NCBI RefSeq assembly: GCF_004217045.1
Contig: NZ_SGXM01000007.1
Span: 62,001-126,000, forward strand
Length of the DNA: 64,000 bases
Direction of reading: 5' to 3'
Source of the DNA: Cupriavidus agavae
Lineage (GTDB): Bacteria > Pseudomonadota > Gammaproteobacteria > Burkholderiales > Burkholderiaceae
The position numbers and the translations under genes are program-made. Positions 16,604 to 24,120 of this stretch are shown piece after piece; within the stretch, counting starts at the first letter, position 1; the number at the start of each line of letters is the position of its first letter. The notes beneath the pieces were generated by a model, which saw nothing but the letters and a program-made list of their open reading frames with translations, searched no databases and had not been told where the DNA came from.

Positions 16604-16927
16604 ATGAAGAAACTGCTCGCCATGCTGATGATCGCCGCCGCCGTGACCGCCTGCAGCAAGAAGGAAGAGGCGCCGGCCACCAACGCCGACAGCGCCATGC
16701 AGAACGCCGCCGAATCGGCCAAGGCCGCCGCCAGCGACGCCGCTGCGGCTGCCGCCAACGCTGCGGACGCCGCCAAGGCCGCCGCCAGCGGTGCCGCAGC
16801 GGACGTGTCCGCCGCCGCCGAGCGCGCCAAGGTCGATGCCGGCAACGCCATGGCCCAGGCCAAGGAAGCCGCCCGCGACGCCGTGAACTCGGGTGCCGAC
16901 AAGGCCAAGGACGCCGTCAACAAGTAA
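16604..16927 (+). CDS. Alanine-rich small lipoprotein
   Basis: The 107-aa protein has a signal peptide MKKLLAMLMIAAAVTAC with the lipidated Cys at residue 17. Behind it is an Ala/Lys/Asp-rich helix with repeated ADAAKAAASGAA-like units and heptad-compatible spacing, ending DKAKDAVNK. It resembles Lpp-like or LEA-like helical lipoproteins that could lie along peptidoglycan, but no C-terminal Lys-Arg anchor as in Lpp is seen. It sits between prfA and prmC with its own promoter and terminator, so it is an independent transcription unit. Confidence 0.82.
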   Translation: MKKLLAMLMIAAAVTACSKKEEAPATNADSAMQNAAESAKAAASDAAAAAANAADAAKAAASGAAADVSAAAERAKVDAGNAMAQAKEAARDAVNSGADKAKDAVNK

Positions 16928-17002
16928 TCCCCCCTCGCCGAAGCGGGCATCCCCCGCGAGCCGGAAACGGCTTACACTGGTGCCCGATTCGACGTTGCGC
17001 GA

Positions 17003-17038
17003 GAAACCCCGTCAGGCCGACGCCCGACGGGGTTTTTT
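17003..17038 (+). terminator. Rho-independent terminator after the lipoprotein gene
   Basis: CCCCGTC (17007-17013) pairs with GACGGGG (17026-17032), followed by six T residues and preceded by AAA. It isolates the lipoprotein gene from prmC. Confidence 0.88.
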
Positions 17039-17107
17039 ACAGCACGCCCCCCGCATTCCCGAGACGCCCCAGACGTATCAGACGTCCCAGACGTACAGCC
17101 GTAACCG

Positions 17108-17962
17108 ATGTCCGCCACCCTCCCGCCCGATCCCACGCTGCGCGAAGCGCTGACCCTGGCCGCCATGGCCGGCCTGCCCACGCTTGAGGCGCGCATGCTG
17201 CTCTCCCACGTCACCGGGTTCACGCGCACGCAGCTGATCACGCGGGACGCCGAGCACCTCAATGCGGCACAGCATGATGCATTCTCGACACTGCTGGCGC
17301 GCCGCCTGGCCGGCGAGCCGATGGCCTACCTGCTCGGCGAGCGCGAGTTCTTCGGCCGTTCGTTCCGCGTCACGCCCGATGTGCTGATTCCGCGCCCCGA
17401 CACCGAGGTCACCGCCGAGGCCGCGCTGGCGCGGCTGGCCGGGACCCCGGCGCCGCGCGTGCTCGACATGGGCACCGGTTCGGGCGTGCTGGCCGTGACC
17501 ATCGCCCGCGAGCGCGCCGACGCCGAAGTCTGGGCCACCGACATCTCGCCCGGCGCGCTGATGGTGGCGCAGGACAACGCCCGGGCGCTGCAGGCCGGCA
17601 ATATCCGCTTTGTGGTCTCGGACTGGTACGGCGCGTTGCCGGCCGCGCTGCGCTTCCATTTGATCGTGAGCAATCCGCCGTATATTGCCGAGGGCGACCC
17701 GCACCTGACCGAGGGCGACCTGCGCTTCGAGCCGATCGACGCGCTGACCGACCACCAGGACGGCCTGTCGGACCTGGCCGCCATCGTGGCGGGCGCGGCG
17801 GACCGGTTGCTGCCGGGCGGCTGGCTGCTGATGGAGCACGGCTACGACCAGGGCGCCGCCACGCGCCAACTGCTGGCCGACGCCGGCTTTGCCGAGGTGT
17901 TCACGGCACGCGACCTTGGCGGCAACGAGCGGTGCAGCGGCGGGCGCCGCGCGCTCCCCTGA
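17108..17962 (+). CDS. prmC: Release-factor glutamine methyltransferase
   Basis: The 284-aa S-adenosylmethionine-dependent enzyme N5-methylates the GGQ glutamine of RF1 and RF2. The N-terminal helical domain contains RRLAGEPMAYLLGEREFFGR. It is followed by the Rossmann methyltransferase domain with VLDMGTGSGVLAVTIA (SAM loop) and the signature IVSNPPYIAEGD, where NPPY binds the substrate glutamine. The family's N-terminal length is complete. Its substrate gene prfA is just upstream. Confidence 0.96.
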   Translation: MSATLPPDPTLREALTLAAMAGLPTLEARMLLSHVTGFTRTQLITRDAEHLNAAQHDAFSTLLARRLAGEPMAYLLGEREFFGRSFRVTPDVLIPRPDTEVTAEAALARLAGTPAPRVLDMGTGSGVLAVTIARERADAEVWATDISPGALMVAQDNARALQAGNIRFVVSDWYGALPAALRFHLIVSNPPYIAEGDPHLTEGDLRFEPIDALTDHQDGLSDLAAIVAGAADRLLPGGWLLMEHGYDQGAATRQLLADAGFAEVFTARDLGGNERCSGGRRALP

Positions 17963-17981
17963 AGGCCCTGCCCGATTCCGG

Positions 17982-17987
17982 TAAAAT
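17982..17987 (+). promoter_or_regulatory. Likely -10 element before grxD
   Basis: TAAAAT within CGGTAAAATCCGGA, about 70 bp before the grxD ATG. The -35 is not clear. Confidence 0.35.
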
Positions 17988-18055
17988 CCGGAGCCATCCC
18001 CATTTCATCTCAGCGGTGCCGGCCTGGCATCGCGCGCAACCGGAACGAATCCATC

Positions 18056-18367
18056 ATGAGTGACGTACAGCAGAAGATCGACCAGATCGTGAAGGGCAGC
18101 CCCGTGGTCCTGTTCATGAAGGGCACCGCCCAGTTCCCGATGTGCGGCTTCTCGGGCCGTGCCATCCAGATCCTGAAGGCCTGCGGCGTGGACGCCCCCA
18201 CCACGGTCAACGTGCTCGAAGACGACGGCATCCGCCAGGGCATCAAGGAATACGCGAGCTGGCCGACCATCCCCCAGCTCTACGTGAACGGCGAATTCGT
18301 CGGCGGCTCGGACATCATGATGGAGATGTACCAGAACGGCGAACTGCAGACGCTGCTGAAGTCCTGA
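18056..18367 (+). CDS. grxD: Monothiol glutaredoxin (Grx4 type)
   Basis: This 103-aa protein has the class-II monothiol active site MCGFSGRAIQIL with Cys30, and the glutathione-binding SWPTIPQLYVNGEFVGGSDI. Grx4 proteins bridge a [2Fe-2S] cluster with glutathione, often with BolA, and deliver Fe-S clusters in the cytoplasm. It has the expected length and conserved order after prmC. ubiX starts 13 bp downstream, so both are likely co-transcribed. Confidence 0.96.
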   Translation: MSDVQQKIDQIVKGSPVVLFMKGTAQFPMCGFSGRAIQILKACGVDAPTTVNVLEDDGIRQGIKEYASWPTIPQLYVNGEFVGGSDIMMEMYQNGELQTLLKS

Positions 18368-18380
18368 GCCTGAGTCAGTC

Positions 18381-18998
18381 ATGCCTGTGGAACAAGGCGG
18401 CGCGCCGCAACGGCTGATCGTCGCCATCACGGGCGCCACGGGCGCCGTCTACGGCGTCCGGCTGCTGGAAGTGCTGCGCGATGTCAGCGGCGTGGAAACG
18501 CACCTGCTGATCTCGCCGGCCGGCATCATGAACCTGCAGCACGAGCTCGACATCGGCCGCGCCGATGTGGAAGCACTGGCCGACGTGGTGCACAACGTGC
18601 GCGACATCGGCGCCACCATCGCCAGCGGCTCGTTCCGCGCCCACGCGATGGTCGTGGCGCCGTGCTCGATGCGCACGCTGGCCGCCATCGCCCACGGCCT
18701 CTCCGACAACCTGATCACCCGCGCCGCCGACGTCACGCTCAAGGAGCGCCGCAAGCTGGTGCTGATGGTCCGTGAAACGCCGCTGAACCTGGCCCACCTG
18801 CGCAACATGACTGCCGTGACCGAAATGGGCGGCATCGTATTTCCGCCAGTTCCGGGGTTCTACCAGAAGCCGCGGACGATTGCGGAGATGGTCGACCATA
18901 CGGTGGGGCGCGTGCTCGACGTGGTGGACCTGAGGGAAGTGGGAGAAAAGCTGGCGCCGGGGTGGATGGGGTTGGGGAATAGTAACGATCCCGCTTAG
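18381..18998 (+). CDS. ubiX: Flavin prenyltransferase UbiX
   Basis: The 205-aa enzyme joins dimethylallyl phosphate to FMN, making the prenylated cofactor of the UbiD decarboxylase in ubiquinone synthesis. VAITGATGAVYGVRLLEVL is the FMN-binding start. VVAPCSMRTLAAIAHGLSDNLITRAADV and RRKLVLMVRETPLNLAHLRN are family signatures. The C-terminus, past AEMVDHTVGRVLD, runs into a short variable tail. A palindromic repeat that may end transcription follows directly. Confidence 0.95.
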   Translation: MPVEQGGAPQRLIVAITGATGAVYGVRLLEVLRDVSGVETHLLISPAGIMNLQHELDIGRADVEALADVVHNVRDIGATIASGSFRAHAMVVAPCSMRTLAAIAHGLSDNLITRAADVTLKERRKLVLMVRETPLNLAHLRNMTAVTEMGGIVFPPVPGFYQKPRTIAEMVDHTVGRVLDVVDLREVGEKLAPGWMGLGNSNDPA

Positions 18999-19002
18999 CA
19001 AG

Positions 19003-19033
19003 CTCCCCTCTCCCATGTAGTGGGAGAGGGGAG
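19003..19033. repeat. Palindromic intergenic repeat, copy 1
   Basis: CTCCCCTCTCCCA and TGGGAGAGGGGAG form perfect 13-bp arms around TGTAG. It lies between two convergent genes and could terminate both. The core is shared with four other copies in this window. Confidence 0.8.
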
Positions 19034-19038
19034 AAACC

Positions 19039-19257
19039 TTACCAACGCCCGTAATACCCCCTCCGCCCGTAATACCCCCGGCCGTAGTACCCGCCTCCGT
19101 AGTACCCATACGCCGGCCGGACCACGACGGTCGGCGGCGGCACGTACACCGGCGCGGCCTCGACGGCCGGCCCGTACGGCGTGGGATACACCGCGCAGCC
19201 GCCCAGCATGGCCGCGCCGGCCACTGTCAAACCCAGCACCACGATTCTCGATCTCAT
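19039..19257 (-). CDS. Tyr/Gly-rich small lipoprotein
   Basis: The 72-aa precursor has a signal peptide ending MLGGC (Cys21) and a mature part of Pro/Val then Tyr/Gly repeats (YGYYGGGYYGRGYYGRRGYY). Such low-complexity envelope lipoproteins are common in Cupriavidus and Ralstonia; no function is established. It is a single gene, convergent with ubiX. Confidence 0.75.
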   Translation of the reverse strand: MRSRIVVLGLTVAGAAMLGGCAVYPTPYGPAVEAAPVYVPPPTVVVRPAYGYYGGGYYGRGYYGRRGYYGRW

Positions 19258-19399
19258 TTCGACGTCCTTTTGTCGCAGCCATTGCGCCAGGGCAATGCGC
19301 TGCTTTCAAGAACGTTATACGGGCGGGTCTGGTAATACAGCGTCAAGGCGCTGTAACCCTTGTTACGATTCGCTACGTCTGCGTGCACGTAAGCGCCGC

Positions 19400-20920
19400 T
19401 CAGACCTCGAAACGGATGCCCTGCGCCAGCGGCAGCGCGTCGCCGTAGTTGACCGTGTTGGTGGCGCGGCGCATATAGCCTTTCCAGGCGTCCGAGCCGG
19501 ATTCCCGCCCGCCGCCGGTGGCCTTCTCCCCGCCAAACGCGCCGCCAATCTCCGCGCCGCTGGTGCCGATATTCACGTTGGCAATACCGCAGTCGCTGCC
19601 GGCCGCCGACATGAAGCGCTCGGCCTCGCGCAGCGATTCGGTGAAGATGCACGACGACAGCCCGTGCGCGGCCGCGTTGTTCAGCGCAATGGCTTCGTCG
19701 AGCGAGGTGTAGGGCATCAGGTAGAGGATGGGCGCGAACGTCTCGGTCAGCATGGTGTCGTGCTGGGTGTCGGTCAGCACCAGCGCCGGGCGCACGTAGC
19801 TGGCGCGCGGAAAGCGGTCCGCCAGCAGCCGCTCGCCGCCATGGACGACATTGCCCTGCGCGCGGCAACTGGCCAGCGCGTTGGCCATGGTGTCGCCGGC
19901 CGCGGCGTCGATCAGCGGGCCGACCAGCGTGCCGTCCAGCAGCGGGTCGCCGACCGGCAGCCGTGCATAGACCTGGCGCAGCCGCTGCGCCACGGTCTCG
20001 ATCCGGTCGGCATGCACGAACGCGCGGCGCAGGGTGGTGCAGCGCTGGCCGGCCGTGCCCGCCGCCGCGAACGTCATCGCGCGGATGGTCAGTTCGAGAT
20101 CGGCCGAAGGCGTGACGATGGCGGCATTGTTGCCGCCCAGTTCCAGGATCGCCCGCTTGAAGTGCGAGGCGCAGGCCATGCCGACCTCACGCCCCATGCG
20201 CGTGGAGCCGGTGGCGCTGACCAGCCGCACCGAGGGATGCTGCACCAGCGACTGCCCCAGCTGGCGCCCGCCGTTCAGCACGCAGGCCAGGCCGGCGAAC
20301 TGGGGCGCGTGCGCGTCGATCACGCGATCCAGCAGCCCCTGCGCGGCCAGCGCGCAAAGCGGCGTCTTTTCCGATGGTTTCCAGACCACGCCATTGCCGC
20401 ACACCAGCGCCAGCGCCGCATTCCACGCCCACACCGCCACCGGGAAGTTGAACGCCGAGATCACGCCGCACAGGCCGTATGGGTGCCAGGTCTCGCGCAT
20501 CGCATGCGCCGGGCGCTCCGAGGCGATCGTCAGCCCGTGCAACTGGCGCGACAGGCCCACCGCGAAGTCGCAGATATCAATCATCTCCTGCACCTCGCCC
20601 AGCCCCTCCTGCAGGATCTTGCCCGCTTCGAGCGAGACCAGGCGGCCCAGCGCATCCTTGTGCTGCCGGAGCATGTCACCGAAGCGGCGCACCAGTTCAC
20701 CCCGTGCCGGGGCCGGGGTCAGCGCCCAGACGCTCTGGGCGGCATGGGCGCGGGCGATGCTGGCTTCGGCGTCGGCCGGGGAACAGGCGGCGATATGGCC
20801 GAACACCTCGCCATCGATCGGCGAACGCGCGCCGAGCGCGCCCGGCGCCGGGGCGGTGGCGCGCCACGGCTGCGCCAGCCCCATCGACTGGAAGCAGTTG
20901 GCAATGTCCTGGGCTTTCAT
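19400..20920 (-). CDS. amaB: ALDH7-type piperideine-6-carboxylate / aminoadipate semialdehyde dehydrogenase
   Basis: The 506-aa aldehyde dehydrogenase has the NAD site (GVISAFNFPVAVWAWNAALA, WKPSEKTPL), the general base Glu in LELGGNNAAIV and the nucleophile Cys in GTAGQRCTTLRR. NIGTSGAEIGGAFGGEKATG and GSDAWKGYMRR near the end are typical of ALDH family 7 (antiquitin/AmaB). The enzyme oxidises 2-aminoadipate 6-semialdehyde to 2-aminoadipate. Its ATG overlaps the stop of a lysine-dehydrogenase-like gene (AGGAG ribosome site inside it), so the two act together in lysine breakdown. The substrate is inferred from family and neighbour. Confidence 0.88.
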   Translation of the reverse strand: MKAQDIANCFQSMGLAQPWRATAPAPGALGARSPIDGEVFGHIAACSPADAEASIARAHAAQSVWALTPAPARGELVRRFGDMLRQHKDALGRLVSLEAGKILQEGLGEVQEMIDICDFAVGLSRQLHGLTIASERPAHAMRETWHPYGLCGVISAFNFPVAVWAWNAALALVCGNGVVWKPSEKTPLCALAAQGLLDRVIDAHAPQFAGLACVLNGGRQLGQSLVQHPSVRLVSATGSTRMGREVGMACASHFKRAILELGGNNAAIVTPSADLELTIRAMTFAAAGTAGQRCTTLRRAFVHADRIETVAQRLRQVYARLPVGDPLLDGTLVGPLIDAAAGDTMANALASCRAQGNVVHGGERLLADRFPRASYVRPALVLTDTQHDTMLTETFAPILYLMPYTSLDEAIALNNAAAHGLSSCIFTESLREAERFMSAAGSDCGIANVNIGTSGAEIGGAFGGEKATGGGRESGSDAWKGYMRRATNTVNYGDALPLAQGIRFEV

Positions 20921-22077
20921 GCAAGCGTCTCCTGTAGTGGATGCCGCGCGTAATGCTGGCCAAAGCGGTTGTCGAGGAAGCGGTCCAGCGGCATCGCCTC
21001 CTGCCGCACGAAGCCGGCCTGAGGCAGCACGCCCGACGCCACGAGGTCCAGCGCCGTGCAGATGCCCGCCGCGGTGGTCAACTGGATGGCGTTGACGTGG
21101 CCGATGCCGGCGAAATCCTCCATCCCGCCGATCCGGGCCGAGAACGACGCCTGCGTCAGCGGCCCGCGCTTGCCCTCGCCCATGCCCGTGCCCCTGCCGC
21201 CCGGCAGATGGCCGGTGGCGCTGGCGAAGACCACCACCACGTCCTGCTCGGTCATCGGAATGGCGTTTTCAAGGATATCGCGCAACCAGCCGCGCCGCTC
21301 GCGCATGCGCAGGTCATTGAGCAGCAGCTTCATCTGGGCGCAGTGGCCCGGGTAGCGCACCGACTTGTAGTCCACCTGCCGGGCGCGCCCGGCCAGCGTC
21401 TCGGGCAGCGTGCCGAGCCCGCCCGAGGTGTTGAACGCCTCGTACTCCACGCCGTCCAGCGCGAAGGTTTCCAGCCCTTCCAGCGCGGGTACCTCCACGC
21501 GGCGGCCGTCGACAATGGCCTCGCACGGGTTGCAGTACTCGTTGATCAGCCCCTCGGTGCTCCACGTGAGGTTGTATTTCAGCGCGTTGCTCGGATAGCG
21601 CGGCAGCGCGCCCACGCGCATGCGCAGGTCGAGCAGTTCGCCGCCGCCGCGCAGGAAGCGCTGCGCCAGGCTCTGCCCCACCACGCCGATGAAGCCCGGC
21701 GCCAGCCCGCACTGCGGCATCAGCACCGAGCGCGCCCCGCCCGCCAGTTTCTGGATGGCCTGGGTGGCCGCCACATCCTCGGTCAGGTCGAAGTAATGCA
21801 CGCCGAGCCGCGCCGCCACGGTGGCCACGTGGATGGCCGCATGGAACGGCAGCGCGTTGAGCACGGCGTCGGCGCCGGCCAGCAGCGCGGCGCAGGTGCC
21901 GGGCTCGGTGGGGTCGCCGGCGCGCACGGCGATGCCGCGCGGCAGGCCGTCGAGCCGGTGCGCGTCGTGATCGACCAGGCAGACGCGGTAGTCGCCCGCG
22001 TCGGCCAGCATGGCCGCCATGACGCGGCCGATCTTGCCCGCGCCGAGCACGACGACCGAAAGGGGGGTACCTGGCAT
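20917..22077 (-). CDS. Saccharopine dehydrogenase-like lysine 6-dehydrogenase
   Basis: The 386-aa protein opens with a Rossmann motif VVVLGAGKIGRVMAAMLADA and continues with ADAVLNALPFHAAIHVATVA and GVHYFDLTED, as in saccharopine/lysine dehydrogenases. The pairing with an ALDH7 gene supports L-lysine 6-dehydrogenase activity, giving piperideine-6-carboxylate. In-frame ATGs exist at 22173 and 22092, but the one at 22077 has GGAG six bases upstream and fits the Rossmann start. The Lrp-type gene is divergent from it, so lysine-responsive control is likely. Confidence 0.83.
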   Translation of the reverse strand: MPGTPLSVVVLGAGKIGRVMAAMLADAGDYRVCLVDHDAHRLDGLPRGIAVRAGDPTEPGTCAALLAGADAVLNALPFHAAIHVATVAARLGVHYFDLTEDVAATQAIQKLAGGARSVLMPQCGLAPGFIGVVGQSLAQRFLRGGGELLDLRMRVGALPRYPSNALKYNLTWSTEGLINEYCNPCEAIVDGRRVEVPALEGLETFALDGVEYEAFNTSGGLGTLPETLAGRARQVDYKSVRYPGHCAQMKLLLNDLRMRERRGWLRDILENAIPMTEQDVVVVFASATGHLPGGRGTGMGEGKRGPLTQASFSARIGGMEDFAGIGHVNAIQLTTAAGICTALDLVASGVLPQAGFVRQEAMPLDRFLDNRFGQHYARHPLQETLA

Positions 22078-22173
22078 GGCTCGCTCCGTCATGAAAGTTT
22101 TCGTTCCGATGAAGGAAAGTATGCGTAGCCGGCCGCACGCATGACAGGCCCAAGTTCGACGAAAGCTCGGCAT

Positions 22174-22203
22174 AATCGGACGTATCGACTATTAAATCGG
22201 ACG
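22174..22203. promoter_or_regulatory. Direct repeats AATCGGACG, 21 bp apart
   Basis: AATCGGACG occurs at 22174-22182 and again at 22195-22203, exactly two helical turns apart, just before the lrp-type start and between it and the divergent lysine operon. Phased sites like this suit Lrp/AsnC octamers. Confidence 0.5.
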
Positions 22204-22219
22204 ATTCGTCAGCAAAGCC

Positions 22220-22669
22220 ATGGCAGACCTCGACCAGACCGACCGCCACCTGCTGGCGCTGCTGCAGGCCAACGCGCGGGAGAGCGCTGCCAACCTGGCG
22301 CGCGCGCTCGGCATTGCCCGGACCACTGTGGTGGCGCGCATCGCCCGGCTCGAACGGATCGGGGTGGTGGCGGGCTATGGGGTGCGGCTGGGCAGCCAGA
22401 TGGAGGACAACGCGATCCTGGCGTTCTGCGGGCTGTCGGTGCAGCCCAAGGCGGCGCCCGGCGTGGTGCGGGCGTTGCAGCGGCTACCCGAGGTGGAGGA
22501 ACTGAATTCGGTCAGCGGCCCGGTGGACTACATGGCCGTGATCCGCTGCGACACCCATGCCCGGCTCGACAAGTTGCTCGACGAGATCGGCATGCTCGAC
22601 GGGGTCAACCACACCACCACGTCCATCGTGCTGGCAAGGAAGATCGACCGGAGGCGGGCGGCGGGGTGA
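22220..22669 (+). CDS. Lrp/AsnC-family transcriptional regulator
   Basis: The 149-aa protein has the N-terminal AsnC-type HTH (LDQTDRHLLALLQANARESA, then LARALGIARTTVVARIARLE). The C-terminal RAM ligand domain ends PVDYMAVIRCDTHARLDKLL. It is smaller and more divergent than global Lrp, as expected for a local regulator. Divergent placement next to the lysine dehydrogenase/AmaB operon suggests lysine or a pathway intermediate as its effector; that is inference. Confidence 0.9.
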   Translation: MADLDQTDRHLLALLQANARESAANLARALGIARTTVVARIARLERIGVVAGYGVRLGSQMEDNAILAFCGLSVQPKAAPGVVRALQRLPEVEELNSVSGPVDYMAVIRCDTHARLDKLLDEIGMLDGVNHTTTSIVLARKIDRRRAAG

Positions 22670-22689
22670 GGTACCGCCGGCTTGGGAAA

Positions 22690-22737
22690 TGAGACGTTTG
22701 AGCAAGAAATGGCATGGTTTCTGGCTCAAACGTCTCA
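22690..22737. repeat. 48-bp palindrome downstream of lrp gene
   Basis: TGAGACGTTTGAGC (22690-22703) and GCTCAAACGTCTCA (22724-22737) are perfect 14-bp arms; AAGAAA/TTTCT inside extends the stem with one bulge. There is no T-tract. It differs in sequence from the dispersed repeat that follows 50 bp later. Confidence 0.8.
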
Positions 22738-22784
22738 CGGCGGTCGGCGTGGTTCGCGGTTTGAACTGCCAGCCCTCACCCCCG

Positions 22785-22814
22785 GCCCCTCTCCCGCCAT
22801 GCGGGGGAGGGAGC
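22785..22814. repeat. Palindromic intergenic repeat, copy 2
   Basis: CCCCTCTCCCGC, spacer CAT and GCGGGGGAGGGAG form an imperfect copy of the dispersed palindrome between convergent genes. Confidence 0.7.
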
Positions 22815-22837
22815 CAGGCAGCGGCAGAAACAACGCC

Positions 22838-23560
22838 TCACCAACTGCCCGGGTTCACTGGCTTGGCCGGGGCGGGCTTTTCCTTCTTCGCGTCCTTCTT
22901 CGCTGCCGGGGCCGAGGCTGGCGGCGGGGCCAGTGATTTGGCCACTTCGGCGTCGCGGTTGGCCATCAGCGCGCGGGCCTGCGGCAGCAGCAGTTCGATG
23001 GTGCCTTCGCTCGGGGTGTCCGGGATGGTGTACAGCTCGACGGTCAGCGGCTTGCGCATCCAGCCCGCGTGGATCGACTTGAAGGGCCGGCCGGACTTGT
23101 CCTTCATGTCCTCGCTCTCCTGGCGGAACGGCTTGCCGTAGCGCGCGCTCAGCGACTGCGCGGCGGCGTCCTGCGAGCGGATGCCGTCGGTCGGCACGAT
23201 CAGGCCCACCAGCGCGTTGCCGTCGACGAACGCCACCAGGCGTGGGCCGTCCATGAAGACCGGGCGCTTGTCGCGCGGCACGCCAACCTGGCGCATCACG
23301 CCATCGCCGCGCAACTCCACGCAATAGGCGGTCACGTCCTTGCCATCAGGGGTGCGGTGATCGGCACAATCGGGCAGTTGCGGCAGCGGGCTGCCGATCT
23401 CCAGCGTGTCGAGCATCGTCGAGAACTGGTCCTTGCCATCGGGGATTGCTGCGGCGGCGGGGGCGGGGGCTGGGGCTGCCGGCGCCTTGGGCGGCGCGGC
23501 ATGGGCGACGGCGGTCGCCAGCAGGGCGGCGGCGGCCAGCCCGGCAAGAGGAAATCTCAA
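22838..23560 (-). CDS. Periplasmic protein of unknown function (TTG start)
   Basis: The 240-aa product has a signal peptide (MRFPLAGLAAAALLATAVAH, cut near AHA-A), a Pro/Ala linker, a central domain with a Cys pair (LPDC and AYCVEL), and a Lys/Pro/Ala-rich tail ending VNPGSW. The start is taken as TTG at 23560 because CAGGAG lies 6 bases upstream and the signal peptide begins there; no ATG fits. I do not recognise the domain. It is convergent with the lrp-type gene, with two palindromes in between. Confidence 0.65.
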   Translation of the reverse strand: MRFPLAGLAAAALLATAVAHAAPPKAPAAPAPAPAAAAIPDGKDQFSTMLDTLEIGSPLPQLPDCADHRTPDGKDVTAYCVELRGDGVMRQVGVPRDKRPVFMDGPRLVAFVDGNALVGLIVPTDGIRSQDAAAQSLSARYGKPFRQESEDMKDKSGRPFKSIHAGWMRKPLTVELYTIPDTPSEGTIELLLPQARALMANRDAEVAKSLAPPPASAPAAKKDAKKEKPAPAKPVNPGSW

Positions 23561-23661
23561 AACACACTCCTGAAATCGGCTCCGCGTTGGAGCCTGCGCC
23601 GTGTCGAGGGTTCCTGCCGGGGCGCGCCAAACCGGTGGTGTGACGCCGGGCCGACAGCCGA

Positions 23662-23919
23662 CTAGCGGAACATATGCTTCACGGCCTGGAAGCATACCAG
23701 CGCCACGGCGATCAGCACGGCCCACAGCATCAGCCGGGGCAGCGGGCTCGGCGGCAGTTGCCGCGACGGCGTGCGCCGCGCCACCGGCGCGCGCAGGCGC
23801 GAACTGGCCTGCAGGCCGCGCGTGTGCCAGATGGCGGTGTCCGGGAAGGCGTCCGCCGGCGGCGCCGGGCGTGCCGGAACCTGGGTCGATCGGATACCGC
23901 CGGGTCGTTGCGTGGCCAT
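23662..23919 (-). CDS. Small protein with one C-terminal membrane segment
   Basis: The 85-aa protein has a basic, Pro/Arg-rich N-terminus and a single hydrophobic segment (LMLWAVLIAVALVCFQAVKH) at the extreme C-terminus, as in tail-anchored proteins. AGGAA precedes the ATG. No homologous family is evident to me; the good ribosome site and clean frame support it as a real gene. Confidence 0.55.
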   Translation of the reverse strand: MATQRPGGIRSTQVPARPAPPADAFPDTAIWHTRGLQASSRLRAPVARRTPSRQLPPSPLPRLMLWAVLIAVALVCFQAVKHMFR

Positions 23920-24120
23920 TTCCTGCTCCCCGAAAATGCGTCGCGTTCTGTGGTGGCGGGGCCATCGTGCCCCGGAACATGGCCGGTCGATCTGCTGCCA
24001 CCGGTCCATGCGCGGCACATGGTAAGACAAGGCCTCTGCCGCCGCCATCGGGTTGCGCGCGCTACCCCACACCGCAGCGGCGCCCGCGCAACGATCTGTA
24101 ACCACCTGTTACGGCCGCGG

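Noticed and set aside
22690..22737. Palindrome as an insertion-sequence end
   Set aside because: No transposase, no target-site duplication and no second copy in the window.
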